The position numbers and the translations under genes were made by a program. Below are positions 1-8,334 of a stretch of 51,937 nucleotides of DNA, in pieces (within the stretch, counting starts at the first letter, position 1; every line of letters begins with the position of its first letter). Source of the DNA: an uncultured Pseudomonadota bacterium (GTDB lineage Bacteria > Pseudomonadota > Gammaproteobacteria > Steroidobacterales > Steroidobacteraceae); NCBI GenBank assembly GCA_903884105.1, contig CAISDJ010000005.1, forward strand, positions 1 through 51,937. Direction: 5' to 3'. The notes under the pieces were generated by a model that worked only from the letters and a program-made list of their open reading frames with translations, did not search any database and had not been told where the DNA came from.

Positions 1-19
1 CCCGCGGGGACACGTGCTC

Positions 20-1534
20 TCAGGGGGTCGCGGCACTCGCTTGTGCAGTCCCGGCCGCGGGCTTCGCAGCGAGGGCCTTGAGCAACGCAGCCGTGCTCTC
101 GAACACCATGATGGTCTGCCCGCCGCGGCCATGCCCGCCTGCTCGGCCCAGCGCAGAATCGACAGGCGTCTTGCCGCTCGAGTCCTTGGCCTCAAGGTGG
201 GCGCCTTGGTCAGCCAGGTACTGGACGACATCGTTCCAGCCCCAGTAAGCCGCCCCGTGCAGCGGCGTCTGACCCCGCGCGTCGCCGGCGTTGACCTCTC
301 CACCGGCGGCGAACAGCAGACCCAGGGTCTCGATCGCTTCGCCCTGCGTCTTGAACCGACCGCGCGTATCGACGATGTTCGATCCGAGTCCCGCTGCCGC
401 CATGACGGGGGTATGGCCCAACACATTCGGCAAGTTTGGATTCGCACCCGCCTTGAGCAACATTCTCACCACTGGCGTATCGCCCGCCTTCGCTGCGCGC
501 AGCAGCGGAGTCGTTCCGATGGTGAGCATCAGGTCAAAGCCGCGGTCATTGCTGAGGTGGCGGTAAGGCGGAAAGAGCTTGAGCTGCACATCGGGATTTG
601 CGCCCGCCGCGAGCAGCAGCTCGATGAGCTTCAGGCTGGAGGTCTCGTCGAGCGAAGGCAGATCAGGCCAGCCACCATGCGGCAGCGTGTTCAGATCGAC
701 CGCCATGTAAAGCGGTGTGCGTCCCCAGAAGTCCCAGCGATTGGGGTTCGCGCCCCGCTCCAGCAGCAATGCGGCCACGTCGAACTTGAAGTTGTTCGTC
801 GCCATCGCGAGCGGCGTGATGCCTTGAGGATCGGCGAGGTTCACGTCTGCCTTGGCGTCCATCAGCAGCCTTGCGCATTCGACGCACCCCTGCCGGGCGG
901 CATACAGCAAGGGTGTAAAGCCGCCGGCCGGTCGGGCCTGGAAGCGCGGCTCACCGGTCACCTGCCGCTGCCAGTCGTTGACGACCGATCTCTCGTTCAC
1001 TCTGGCGCCGTGCTTCAGCAGCTCGCGCACCATCAACGGCTGGCTCTGCGCCGCCGCCCACATCAGCGCCGTCTGCCCGCGCCACGACTCGGTCGCATTG
1101 ACGTCCGCGCCCCGCTTGATGAGCAGGCGTGCCGCCTCGACATTGCTGGTGCGTGCCACCACCATCAACGCGGTCTGCCCATCGGCATTGCGCGCATCGA
1201 CTGCGGCACCTGCATCCAGCAACGCTTGCAGAACGTCGACATTGCCGATCACGGCGGCTTCGGAGAGGGGTGTCGCGCCATAGTCATTGGCTTGGGAAGG
1301 ATTGGCCCCCGCCTTGAGCAGGCGCCGCACCAGCTCGGCGTCATCGTGATAGATCGCCCAGTGCAGTGCTGTCGTGCCATCCGATTCGCGTGCAGTGGCC
1401 TCGCCGCGCTGTGCAAGCAGCGCAAGCGCTTCGACCGACTTGCCCTCGCGGGCAGCGGCGAGCAATGACGCATCGGCATACGCCGCGCTCGTCATCAGCG
1501 CCACCAGCACAATGGACAGGAGCCGAACCCTCAT
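20..1534 (-). CDS. Secreted ankyrin-repeat protein
   Basis: An exported protein of about 504 residues built almost entirely of ankyrin repeats. Roughly ten repeats are visible through recurring TPL/TALxxAA and LLxxGAxxN signatures from about residue 30 to 470. The upstream in-frame ATG would add eleven residues, but the start at 1534 is preferred because it follows a GGAGG ribosome site and opens a signal peptide (MRVRLLSIVLVALMTSAAYA). The start lies one base past the DUF1552 stop, so the two are translationally adjacent. Ankyrin repeats mediate protein-protein contact; no catalytic domain is seen. Its partner may be the DUF1552/DUF1592 pair upstream (inference). The stop is only 19 bases from the window edge. 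Confidence 0.9.
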   Translation of the reverse strand: MRVRLLSIVLVALMTSAAYADASLLAAAREGKSVEALALLAQRGEATARESDGTTALHWAIYHDDAELVRRLLKAGANPSQANDYGATPLSEAAVIGNVDVLQALLDAGAAVDARNADGQTALMVVARTSNVEAARLLIKRGADVNATESWRGQTALMWAAAQSQPLMVRELLKHGARVNERSVVNDWQRQVTGEPRFQARPAGGFTPLLYAARQGCVECARLLMDAKADVNLADPQGITPLAMATNNFKFDVAALLLERGANPNRWDFWGRTPLYMAVDLNTLPHGGWPDLPSLDETSSLKLIELLLAAGANPDVQLKLFPPYRHLSNDRGFDLMLTIGTTPLLRAAKAGDTPVVRMLLKAGANPNLPNVLGHTPVMAAAGLGSNIVDTRGRFKTQGEAIETLGLLFAAGGEVNAGDARGQTPLHGAAYWGWNDVVQYLADQGAHLEAKDSSGKTPVDSALGRAGGHGRGGQTIMVFESTAALLKALAAKPAAGTAQASAATP

Positions 1535-1535
1535 G

Positions 1536-2858
1536 TCAGACCTCCGCAAGCACCTGGGTGCTGTCACCCAAGGCCTTCGCAGGCACGGACGAGCGATCGA
1601 GGATCGTCAACAGCACGTTGGACAGCGGCGTGTGGTCCGGGTAGCGCAAGTGCTGCCCACCCTTCAGCTTGCCGCAACCGCCGCCAATCAGCGCCGTCGG
1701 CAACGGGAACTGGTTGTGCTTGTCGCTGTTACTCATGTTGCTGCCGTAGAGCAGGATGGAGTGGTCGAGCATCGAACCGTCGCCGTCGGGCAGGCTCGCA
1801 AGCTTTGTCACGAACTTCGCGAAGACTTCCGTGTGGTAGCGCTGGATGCGCGACAGGCGCTCGAGCTTGGCGGGATCGCTCGCGTGGTGCGACAGCGGAT
1901 GGAACGCGTCCGCGACGCCGATGTGATTGTACGTCTGGTTGCTGACCTCCGCCGCCATCATGAAATTGAAGATGCGGGTCAGGTTCGCCTGGTAGGCAAG
2001 GGCAATCATGTCGAACATGAGGTTCAAGTGCTCGTCGAAGGCATCCGGAATACCCACCGGCACCTGCGGTAGCGTCACGTTCGACAGGTCCTGCTGCGCC
2101 GTCTTCTGCACTCGCCGCTCGATCTCGCGCACGGTATCGAGGTAGTCGCTGAGCAACGCGCGGTCGCTGGGGCCGAGCGTCCGTTGCAGGGCGGCGGCTT
2201 CCCCCCGAACCATGTCGAGCAGGCTGCGCTGCTGCGCGATCAGCGCGACCCGCTCGTCGACGGTATCGCCCTGGCCGAACAGGCGCTGGAACAGCTTGCG
2301 CGGATTGTGCTCCATCGGCAGCGGGCTCGACGGCGTGCGGAACGAGATGGTGCTGGAATAGCTGCAGCCATAGTCCCGATCGCAGGCTCCGCCGTCGGTA
2401 GCCTGTGCAGTCGCGACCTCGAGCGAGGGCAAAGGCGTGTCCTGCCCAATGTGCAGGGCTGCCAACTGGTCGGCTGTCACGCCTCCAAAGGGTTCCTGGG
2501 TGCCTTTCCTGGGGTGGACGCAGCTCAGCCACGTCGCCGGCACGATCGCGTGCACGGCCTGGCTCTCGCCCGGCCGGTTACCCAGGCCGCTGATGACGGT
2601 CAGCTGCTTCTTGTACGCGGCCAGCGGCTCAAGGATCGGGGACAGCTCGAACTTCGTGCCTTCCCCGACCGGCGTCCATTTGTCCATGACCGCGCCGTGA
2701 GGGAAGTAGACGAAACCGAGGCGCATCTTCGGCGCCGCCGCTGTGTTGGCGAGCGCGGTACGCGCCGGGATCATCGCATCCAGCAGCGGCAGCGCGATCG
2801 TCGCGCCGAGACCGCGCAGGAACGTGCGCCGGGGCAGATGCTTCTTCGTGATGAACAT
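1536..2858 (-). CDS. DUF1552 domain-containing Tat-exported protein
   Basis: About 440 residues. The start at 2858 opens a twin-arginine signal with the motif RRTFLRG followed by a hydrophobic stretch ending near AxA, with GAGG upstream. The longer frame back to 3026 runs through an inverted repeat and is not credible. The body matches the DUF1552 family, for example MRLGFVYFPHGAVMDKWTP near the mature N terminus and a C-terminal LLYGSNMSNSDKHN block. DUF1552 proteins are nearly always encoded beside DUF1592/DUF1588/DUF1587 proteins, as here. The biochemical role is unknown; a periplasmic partner of the haem-motif protein upstream is inferred from context. Confidence 0.9.
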   Translation of the reverse strand: MFITKKHLPRRTFLRGLGATIALPLLDAMIPARTALANTAAAPKMRLGFVYFPHGAVMDKWTPVGEGTKFELSPILEPLAAYKKQLTVISGLGNRPGESQAVHAIVPATWLSCVHPRKGTQEPFGGVTADQLAALHIGQDTPLPSLEVATAQATDGGACDRDYGCSYSSTISFRTPSSPLPMEHNPRKLFQRLFGQGDTVDERVALIAQQRSLLDMVRGEAAALQRTLGPSDRALLSDYLDTVREIERRVQKTAQQDLSNVTLPQVPVGIPDAFDEHLNLMFDMIALAYQANLTRIFNFMMAAEVSNQTYNHIGVADAFHPLSHHASDPAKLERLSRIQRYHTEVFAKFVTKLASLPDGDGSMLDHSILLYGSNMSNSDKHNQFPLPTALIGGGCGKLKGGQHLRYPDHTPLSNVLLTILDRSSVPAKALGDSTQVLAEV

Positions 2859-3148
2859 GATGACCTCAAGGAACCTCTGATTGACCTCTACGCGCCCGCG
2901 ACGGCGAGCCATTTCGCTCAGGGCGAGGCGCGACGACCGCCGTGTACTCGATGTACTCAAGGGAGGAGCAACACTGCCCTGAGCGAAATGGATCCCGTCC
3001 CGATCAAAGAATAAATAGTCATTCAATGGGTTGCGCCTCTAATCCTCTGCTGCGTCGTTACGGACCTTGCCGATATTCCCGATATCGCCTGCGGCCCGAT
3101 GCCTCGCAGCAGAGGATTGGAGACGCAACGCGAGTGCGTATAGGACAA
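2859..3148. repeat. Intergenic gap with two long inverted repeats
   Basis: No gene is seen between the DUF1592 stop and the DUF1552 start. The gap holds two successive inverted repeats. The first has perfect 16-base arms at 2909-2924 and 2976-2991 with a 51-base loop. The second has 25-base arms at 3030-3054 and 3105-3129 with two mismatches and a 50-base loop. Neither is followed by a T run, so these are not typical terminators. They could cap or stabilise the transcript, or be remnants of a REP-like or MITE-like element. Confidence 0.75.
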
Positions 3149-5581
3149 TCAGAGGTTCCTCTCCTGCGCCGCGACCGACTGCTGGCCGGCGGCCGGCCCT
3201 TCGAGCGGAACTTCCGCCATGCGGAAGGGCGCGCTGTTGACCAGCCCAAGGACGAGCGACGCGAACGCATAGTGGTTACGCGCAGCGTCGCGAATGATCT
3301 GCCGGACCACCGGCATGTCGCGATACTCGATGCTCCGCCCAAGCCCGTACACCATCAGTTTCTCGGTAAGCGTCTGCACGAACTGCTCCGGGCGCCGAAT
3401 CAACAATGCCCGCAGGTCGTTCGGGCCGTTGAGCGCGGTGCCGTCGGACATCTTGGCTCTGGCATCGATCGGCGTGAGCGTCTCGCGATCCCGTGTGCGC
3501 CACTTGCCGGTGGCATCGAAGTTCTCGAGCGCGAACCCGAGCGGATCCATCACGCCATGGCAGGCGTTGCAGGACGGATCAGCACGGTGCCTCTCCATCC
3601 GCTCGCGCACTGTCTGCGCCTGTCCGCCGATGATGTTCTCCTTCAACGTCTCGACGCCAGGGGGTGGCGCATGCGGCGGCGTCCCCGTGAGGTTTTCGAG
3701 AATCCACGCACCGCGCAGGACAGTGGAGGTGCGGTTCCCGTAGGAGGTGCCGAGCAGCGTACTGCCCTTGCCCAGCAGCCCGAAGCGGACCGAATCGGTC
3801 AGCGTAACGCGGCGGAACTGGTCGCCGCGCACGTTCGGGATACCGTAATGGCTGGCGAGCCGCTCGTTGACGAACGTGTGGTCTGCGGTCAACAGGTCGA
3901 CGACGCTCCGGTCCGAACGCAGAATGCTGTCGATGAACAGCGTGGTCTCCTGCTTGAATGCCCTGCGCAGCGCCAGATCGACACCGGGAAACAGCGCGGG
4001 ATCCGGCTCGATGGTGTCGATCTTCGGCAAGCGCAGCCACTGCGATGCGAAGTTCGTGACCAGCGCTTTCGACCGGTCGTCCGCCAGCATGCGCCGCACC
4101 TGCTGCTCGAGCCGCGCCGGCTGGCTGAGTTCACCCCGCTCGGCCAGGGTCAGCAACTCGTCATCGGGTCCCTGGCTCCACAGGAAGAAGGACAGTCGCG
4201 AGGCGAGTTCAAGGTCGCCAAGTGGCAACGCGGTTCCAGGCTTCGTGCCTTGAGGCAAAGGCTCGGCGCGGAAGAGGAAGCGCGGGCTCGCGAGGATCGC
4301 CATCACTGCGTCTTCGATACCGGCCTCGAATCCTGCCTTCTGCCGCCCGTCGCGGTAGAACCCGAGCGGCCCCGCGACATCGGCAGCCGTCACGGGCTTG
4401 CGATAGGCCTGCCGCGCCAGGTTCGTGACGATCTGCGTCGCACAGGGTTCTTCATCCGCAGCGTTATCCGGCCGGCAAGAGAAGATGCGGCGCCGACTCG
4501 GCGTGTCGCTCACGCCGGTCGCGTTGAACGGCCCGACGATATCGAGGTTGGCCACGCGCGGTTGACGCTCGATTCCCGCATCCGCCATCAGGGGTGTCAG
4601 CGGGTTGTCCGACTCGGCGAACGTGCGCGCCACGAATGCGACGCCGACGCGATGCGGTCCCGCGGGCAGCTTCACGCGGATAGTGGAGAAGCGCTCGCTC
4701 AGCGCCTTGAGCACGGCTTGCTGGTCGCGATCGGCTGCCTCGAGTTCGGCTGGCCCACCAAGCACCTGCTGGAATACCCGCGTGCCGTCGACGGTCACAA
4801 TCACGCGATGCTGGTGATCGAGGCCCGAAATGTAGCCCACATTGACGCCCCGACGCTGGTCCGCAATGCTCAAGCGGACGTTCAGTACGTAGTCGCCATC
4901 TGCCGGAAACTCATGATCTACCAGCATGCCGCCGCGCGTCCCGAGCGGCAGGCCGTCACGGTGGAAGGCCTGCTCGTCAGTCGGACCAGGAAACGAGCGG
5001 GTCAAGCTCGGACCATGGGCGTCACCCATCGCGAGCCGGCTGATCTCGCGAGCCGCGGAGATGTACTGGTCGAGGAACGAGGGGGACACCTTGAGCGCGC
5101 TCGCGACCGTATCGAAGCCGTCGGCTTCGATATCCTTGGGCAACAACGCCGCGGGATCGACTTTCAACCCGAGCAGGTCTTCGATCGCGCGACCGTATTC
5201 GGTGCGATTCAGCCGGCGGAGTCCGACGTGACCCGGTGAGGGCTTTGCCGCTGCGACCGCATCGAGGCTCGACTCCATCGAGGTGACGAACCCATCGAGT
5301 TCAGCCTGGCTCGGCTGCTTCGATCCGGGCGGCGGCATCATGCGGCCCCGCAATTTGCGGACGGCGGCTTCCCAGACTTTCGCGTCTTTCTCGACAGCTG
5401 CAGTATCGAGATGCTCGAACGCCACCTCGGCCGCGAATTCCGTGTCGTTGTGACACTTGGAGCAGTAGGTGTCGATCAGGGCCGCATTCTGCTTCGCGAT
5501 GTCGGCGGGCACCGCAGCGCCGGCAGATCCCGCACTGGCGACCGCAAGCGTGAAAGCGACGGCAAGCGCGGTACGCCGCAT
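3149..5581 (-). CDS. DUF1592/DUF1588/DUF1587 protein with two c-type haem motifs
   Basis: An exported protein of about 810 residues starting MRRTALAVAFTLAVASAG. The longer frame is rejected because the 5581 start overlaps the stop of the upstream gene as TGATG. Recognised segments in order: an N-terminal CSKCH haem-binding motif near residue 41, DUF1587 (LRRLNRTEYGRAIEDLLGL), DUF1595 (NLARQAYRKPVT), DUF1592 (LASRLSFFLWSQGPDDELL), DUF1588 with a second CNACH motif, and C-terminal DUF1585 (LTEKLMVYGLGRSIEYRD). This set was first noted in planctomycetes and is common in some gammaproteobacteria. It is probably a periplasmic electron-transfer protein; its substrate is unknown. Confidence 0.92.
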   Translation of the reverse strand: MRRTALAVAFTLAVASAGSAGAAVPADIAKQNAALIDTYCSKCHNDTEFAAEVAFEHLDTAAVEKDAKVWEAAVRKLRGRMMPPPGSKQPSQAELDGFVTSMESSLDAVAAAKPSPGHVGLRRLNRTEYGRAIEDLLGLKVDPAALLPKDIEADGFDTVASALKVSPSFLDQYISAAREISRLAMGDAHGPSLTRSFPGPTDEQAFHRDGLPLGTRGGMLVDHEFPADGDYVLNVRLSIADQRRGVNVGYISGLDHQHRVIVTVDGTRVFQQVLGGPAELEAADRDQQAVLKALSERFSTIRVKLPAGPHRVGVAFVARTFAESDNPLTPLMADAGIERQPRVANLDIVGPFNATGVSDTPSRRRIFSCRPDNAADEEPCATQIVTNLARQAYRKPVTAADVAGPLGFYRDGRQKAGFEAGIEDAVMAILASPRFLFRAEPLPQGTKPGTALPLGDLELASRLSFFLWSQGPDDELLTLAERGELSQPARLEQQVRRMLADDRSKALVTNFASQWLRLPKIDTIEPDPALFPGVDLALRRAFKQETTLFIDSILRSDRSVVDLLTADHTFVNERLASHYGIPNVRGDQFRRVTLTDSVRFGLLGKGSTLLGTSYGNRTSTVLRGAWILENLTGTPPHAPPPGVETLKENIIGGQAQTVRERMERHRADPSCNACHGVMDPLGFALENFDATGKWRTRDRETLTPIDARAKMSDGTALNGPNDLRALLIRRPEQFVQTLTEKLMVYGLGRSIEYRDMPVVRQIIRDAARNHYAFASLVLGLVNSAPFRMAEVPLEGPAAGQQSVAAQERNL

Positions 5582-6537
5582 CACAGGATCCCGCCGTGTT
5601 CGCGGACATGGGCCCAGAGGCCGGGATAGGCATTGCGGATCAGCAAGGTGGGATCGCCCCACTTCGCATCGAACTCGGCAGTGGGCTTCGCGGCGATCAT
5701 GTCCGCAGCCGACATGCCCTGCTTCAGCAGGGCAATGAGGCGACCGCGGACCACGTCCAGCATGTCGAACTGGGCCTGCAGGTCCGCTTTCGTCTGTACG
5801 GGACCCAGGCCGGGCACGATCCGGGTGGATGCGTCGGCGACGTCGAGGAGCTTGCGAGCGGCATTCGTCATGCCACCGATCCAGCCGCCGGTCGACCAAT
5901 CGACGATCGGGTAAGCGTGCGCATGCATGACATCGCCGGTAAACAGCACATTGCGTTCAGGCAGGAATACATAGAGATCGCCGTCCGTATGCGCCTGGGG
6001 CAAATGCCCGTACTCAAGCTTCGTGCCGCCGAAATCGAGCTTTGCCTGCGTGTAGAGGATCTCGGTCGGGAGGGCGATCGCCGGACGCGGCGGATACACT
6101 TTCTTCTGCCACTGCACATCGATCTCGGTACTGAGCCAGAGCTTCGTATTCGCATGGGCGATGATCTTGGTACCGCCCTTCGCCAGTGCTTCGTTCGAGC
6201 CAGTCTGGTCCGGGTGCCAGTGCGTGTTGATCAGCACGCGGACCGGGCGGACCTTGCCGAGCAGCTTCAGCAGCTCCGAGGAACTCGCGGCGTTGCCTCC
6301 GTCCACGAGCAGCAGCCCCTCGGCCGTCTCCGCGACAAGGACATTGCCGCCCGCGCCCGTGATCAACCGCAGGTGATCGTCCAGGGGCACGACGTTCAAT
6401 GCCGTGGATGACGCATGGGCTGCCGCCGGGAGGCCGAGTGGCAGCAGCGATGCCGTCACCGCGCCGGCGAGCAGCTCTTTGAGGAACGCGCGGCGGTTGG
6501 TCGGATTGCGAGGAAGCGGCGTCGTTTTCGGCGTCAT
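5581..6537 (-). CDS. Exported MBL-fold metallo-hydrolase with variant metal motif
   Basis: About 318 residues. The start at 6537 opens a twin-arginine-like signal (RRAFLKELLAG) ending near AHA; the ORF to 6630 adds an unlikely leader. The metallo-beta-lactamase fold is shown by THWHPDQTGSN, then HTDGD and FTGDVMHAHAYP. The usual HxHxDH motif reads HWHPDQ here, so the second-site His is Gln. Other family members with that change may exist, so this is a variation rather than proof of inactivity. It is first in a minus-strand run and overlaps the DUF1592 gene by one base (TGATG), suggesting co-translation. Hydrolysis of a periplasmic ester or thioester is inferred from the fold only. Confidence 0.88.
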   Translation of the reverse strand: MTPKTTPLPRNPTNRRAFLKELLAGAVTASLLPLGLPAAAHASSTALNVVPLDDHLRLITGAGGNVLVAETAEGLLLVDGGNAASSSELLKLLGKVRPVRVLINTHWHPDQTGSNEALAKGGTKIIAHANTKLWLSTEIDVQWQKKVYPPRPAIALPTEILYTQAKLDFGGTKLEYGHLPQAHTDGDLYVFLPERNVLFTGDVMHAHAYPIVDWSTGGWIGGMTNAARKLLDVADASTRIVPGLGPVQTKADLQAQFDMLDVVRGRLIALLKQGMSAADMIAAKPTAEFDAKWGDPTLLIRNAYPGLWAHVREHGGIL

Positions 6538-6766
6538 TGGTCGTGAGAGCCTACGCACCGGGCCGCGACTCGGCAAGGAGTGCAGACCCTTAAAGCCCCG
6601 CCGGATCGACCTTGCGCCGCATTGCAGCATGCGGTCATGATCAAGTCTCGTCTCAATGGCTGCCTATACAAGGCCAGTGGCTTGCCGCATCCTTCGCGAG
6701 CGTCGGTGGCCTGCGCCTTGACGCTCCCGCAGGACCCCCTTAAAAACCTCAAAGAAGAAGGCAGAC

Positions 6767-7810
6767 ATGAAGCGGATCATCGTGGATCGACTCCGGGCCA
6801 GCTCTGTAGGCGCAGTGCTCAGCGCCACCCTGATCTTGTCGGCCCTCTCTGCCCCTGCCCAGACAGCGTCCGCAGCAAGCGCCAGCTGCGCAGTCTCGGC
6901 CGCTGGCGGGATGCGGACCGTGTCGATTCGCTCCGGCGGCCGGGTCCGCGAGTTCAAGATGTACCTGCCGGGCAGCTACACTGGCAGGAAGGCGATCCCG
7001 CTCGTATTCGACCTGCATGGCAGCAGCGGCAGCGGCGAAGCCCAGGCCATCAACAGCAGTTTCGAGAAGACGGCGGAGAAGCACGGCTTTGCGGTCGCGT
7101 GGCCGGATGGCGGCATCTCGTTGCCCACGGCCCCACAGGAACACTTCTGGAACATCTACGGCCTGCCGCTGACCGGCAACCGGCCCATTCCCGCCGACGC
7201 CCCGAACGACGTGCAATTCTTCAGCGATGCCATCGATCAGCTCGCATCGCAATTCTGCCTCGACACCACCCGCATCTATTCCGCCGGCAATTCCGGGGGC
7301 GCCCGAATGAGCTCACTGCTGGCCTGCCAGCTGTCCGACCGGATTGCTGCCGTCGCCCCCGTGGTCGGGCTGCGCGCAGGGATGCCGCTCAAGTCGGACA
7401 CCTCGCGCCCTGATCCGGAGAGCTGCAAGCCCTCGCGCGCCGTACCCGTCATCACGTTCCATGGCACCGACGATCACACCAACCCGTACAAGGGTGGCGC
7501 CAACGACTATTGGCAGTACAGCGTGGAAACGGCCGTGAGCAGCTGGGCGAGGCTGGACGGCTGCCGCCCCACTCCCGTCGTCACGAAGGTCGCTGAACAC
7601 GTCGAGCGGCGGCGTTTCGAGGGCTGCAAGAACGGCGTGGTCGTCGAGTTCAACCGCATCGATGCACCGCAGTCGGCAGGCGGTGGTCACACATGGCCAG
7701 GCTCCACGCGTCGCGTGCAACCCGCGAACGGGGCCGAGCCGAACAACCCTTCCACCGAAATCAATGCCAGCGAGCGGATCTGGGAGTTCTTCTCCCAGTA
7801 CCATCTGTAG
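6767..7810 (+). CDS. Secreted PHB-depolymerase/feruloyl-esterase family hydrolase
   Basis: 347 residues with an N-terminal signal peptide cleaved around residue 37-40. It has an alpha/beta-hydrolase fold with an oxyanion-loop HGSSGSG (84-90), nucleophile Ser176 in GNSGGA, a likely acid Asp in HGTDDHTN (around 235-236), and His308 in GGGHTWPG. The arrangement is that of the extracellular poly(3-hydroxybutyrate) depolymerase / LpqC / carbohydrate esterase 1 group. Four or more cysteines in the mature part suggest disulfides. It is transcribed divergently from the MBL gene across a 229-base gap. Which ester it cuts cannot be decided from sequence. Confidence 0.88.
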   Translation: MKRIIVDRLRASSVGAVLSATLILSALSAPAQTASAASASCAVSAAGGMRTVSIRSGGRVREFKMYLPGSYTGRKAIPLVFDLHGSSGSGEAQAINSSFEKTAEKHGFAVAWPDGGISLPTAPQEHFWNIYGLPLTGNRPIPADAPNDVQFFSDAIDQLASQFCLDTTRIYSAGNSGGARMSSLLACQLSDRIAAVAPVVGLRAGMPLKSDTSRPDPESCKPSRAVPVITFHGTDDHTNPYKGGANDYWQYSVETAVSSWARLDGCRPTPVVTKVAEHVERRRFEGCKNGVVVEFNRIDAPQSAGGGHTWPGSTRRVQPANGAEPNNPSTEINASERIWEFFSQYHL

Positions 7811-7825
7811 CGGACACTTGAGGGT

Positions 7826-8218
7826 GTGGTGATCGAGCTGTATCCCACCATCAAGCTCCTGCACATCGCGGCGGTGGCTGTGAGTGGCGGCCTGTTCTGC
7901 ATCCGGGGCCTTGGCCGCGCTGCTGACGCAACGTGGGCCATGGCGGCGCCGCTGCGCTACGCAAGCTATTGCATCGATACGGTCCTGCTTGGCGCGGCGA
8001 TCGCACTGTCAGTGATCGTCCACCAATATCCGTTTGTCCACGGCTGGCTCACGGCGAAAGTCGGGCTGCTGGTCGTCTATATCGTGCTTGGCACCTTCGC
8101 ATTGAAGCGGGGCCGCACGCAGCTGATCCGCACCGTCTGCTGGCTCGCAGCACTCGGCGTGTTCGTGCTGATCCTCTCCATCGCCCGCCATCACGACGCT
8201 CTCGGACCGCTTGGCTGA
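7826..8218 (+). CDS. SirB2-like four-helix membrane protein
   Basis: About 130 residues, nearly all hydrophobic, with four predicted transmembrane segments (near 8-24, 46-65, 73-91 and 102-120). It resembles SirB2-family small integral membrane proteins. Start is GTG at 7826 or, better spaced from GAGG at 7820-7823, GTG at 7829. It follows the esterase by 15 bases and could be cotranscribed with it. No biochemical role is established for the family. Confidence 0.8.
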   Translation: MVIELYPTIKLLHIAAVAVSGGLFCIRGLGRAADATWAMAAPLRYASYCIDTVLLGAAIALSVIVHQYPFVHGWLTAKVGLLVVYIVLGTFALKRGRTQLIRTVCWLAALGVFVLILSIARHHDALGPLG

Positions 8219-8259
8219 AGGACCACCGGCCGGCTGCGGCAACTCACCATTGACTCCGC

Positions 8260-8284
8260 AAAGAGGCATGCCATATACCTCTTT
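8260..8284. promoter_or_regulatory. Probable NsrR operator upstream of the multicopper oxidase
   Basis: An 11-1-11 palindrome lies 51 bases before the oxidase start. The half-sites are AAGAGGCATGC (8261-8271) and, on the other strand, AAGAGGTATAT (8273-8283), with a single central base. The known NsrR consensus half-site is AAGATGCATTT, and each half here matches 8 of 11. An outer GACTCC/GGAGTC pair (8252-8257, 8292-8297) extends the symmetry. The gene after the oxidase encodes an NsrR-type regulator, which supports autoregulation of the pair by nitric oxide. Confidence 0.65.
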
Positions 8285-8334
8285 CAACTCTGGAGTCCGC
8301 CCCGCTGAACAACCCGCATTGCCGAGGTGAGTTC

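Noticed and set aside
2942-5239. 765-residue plus-strand open frame
   Set aside because: It lies antisense to the DUF1592 gene, is Arg/Gln/His-rich and has no recognisable domain; a GC-rich shadow frame.
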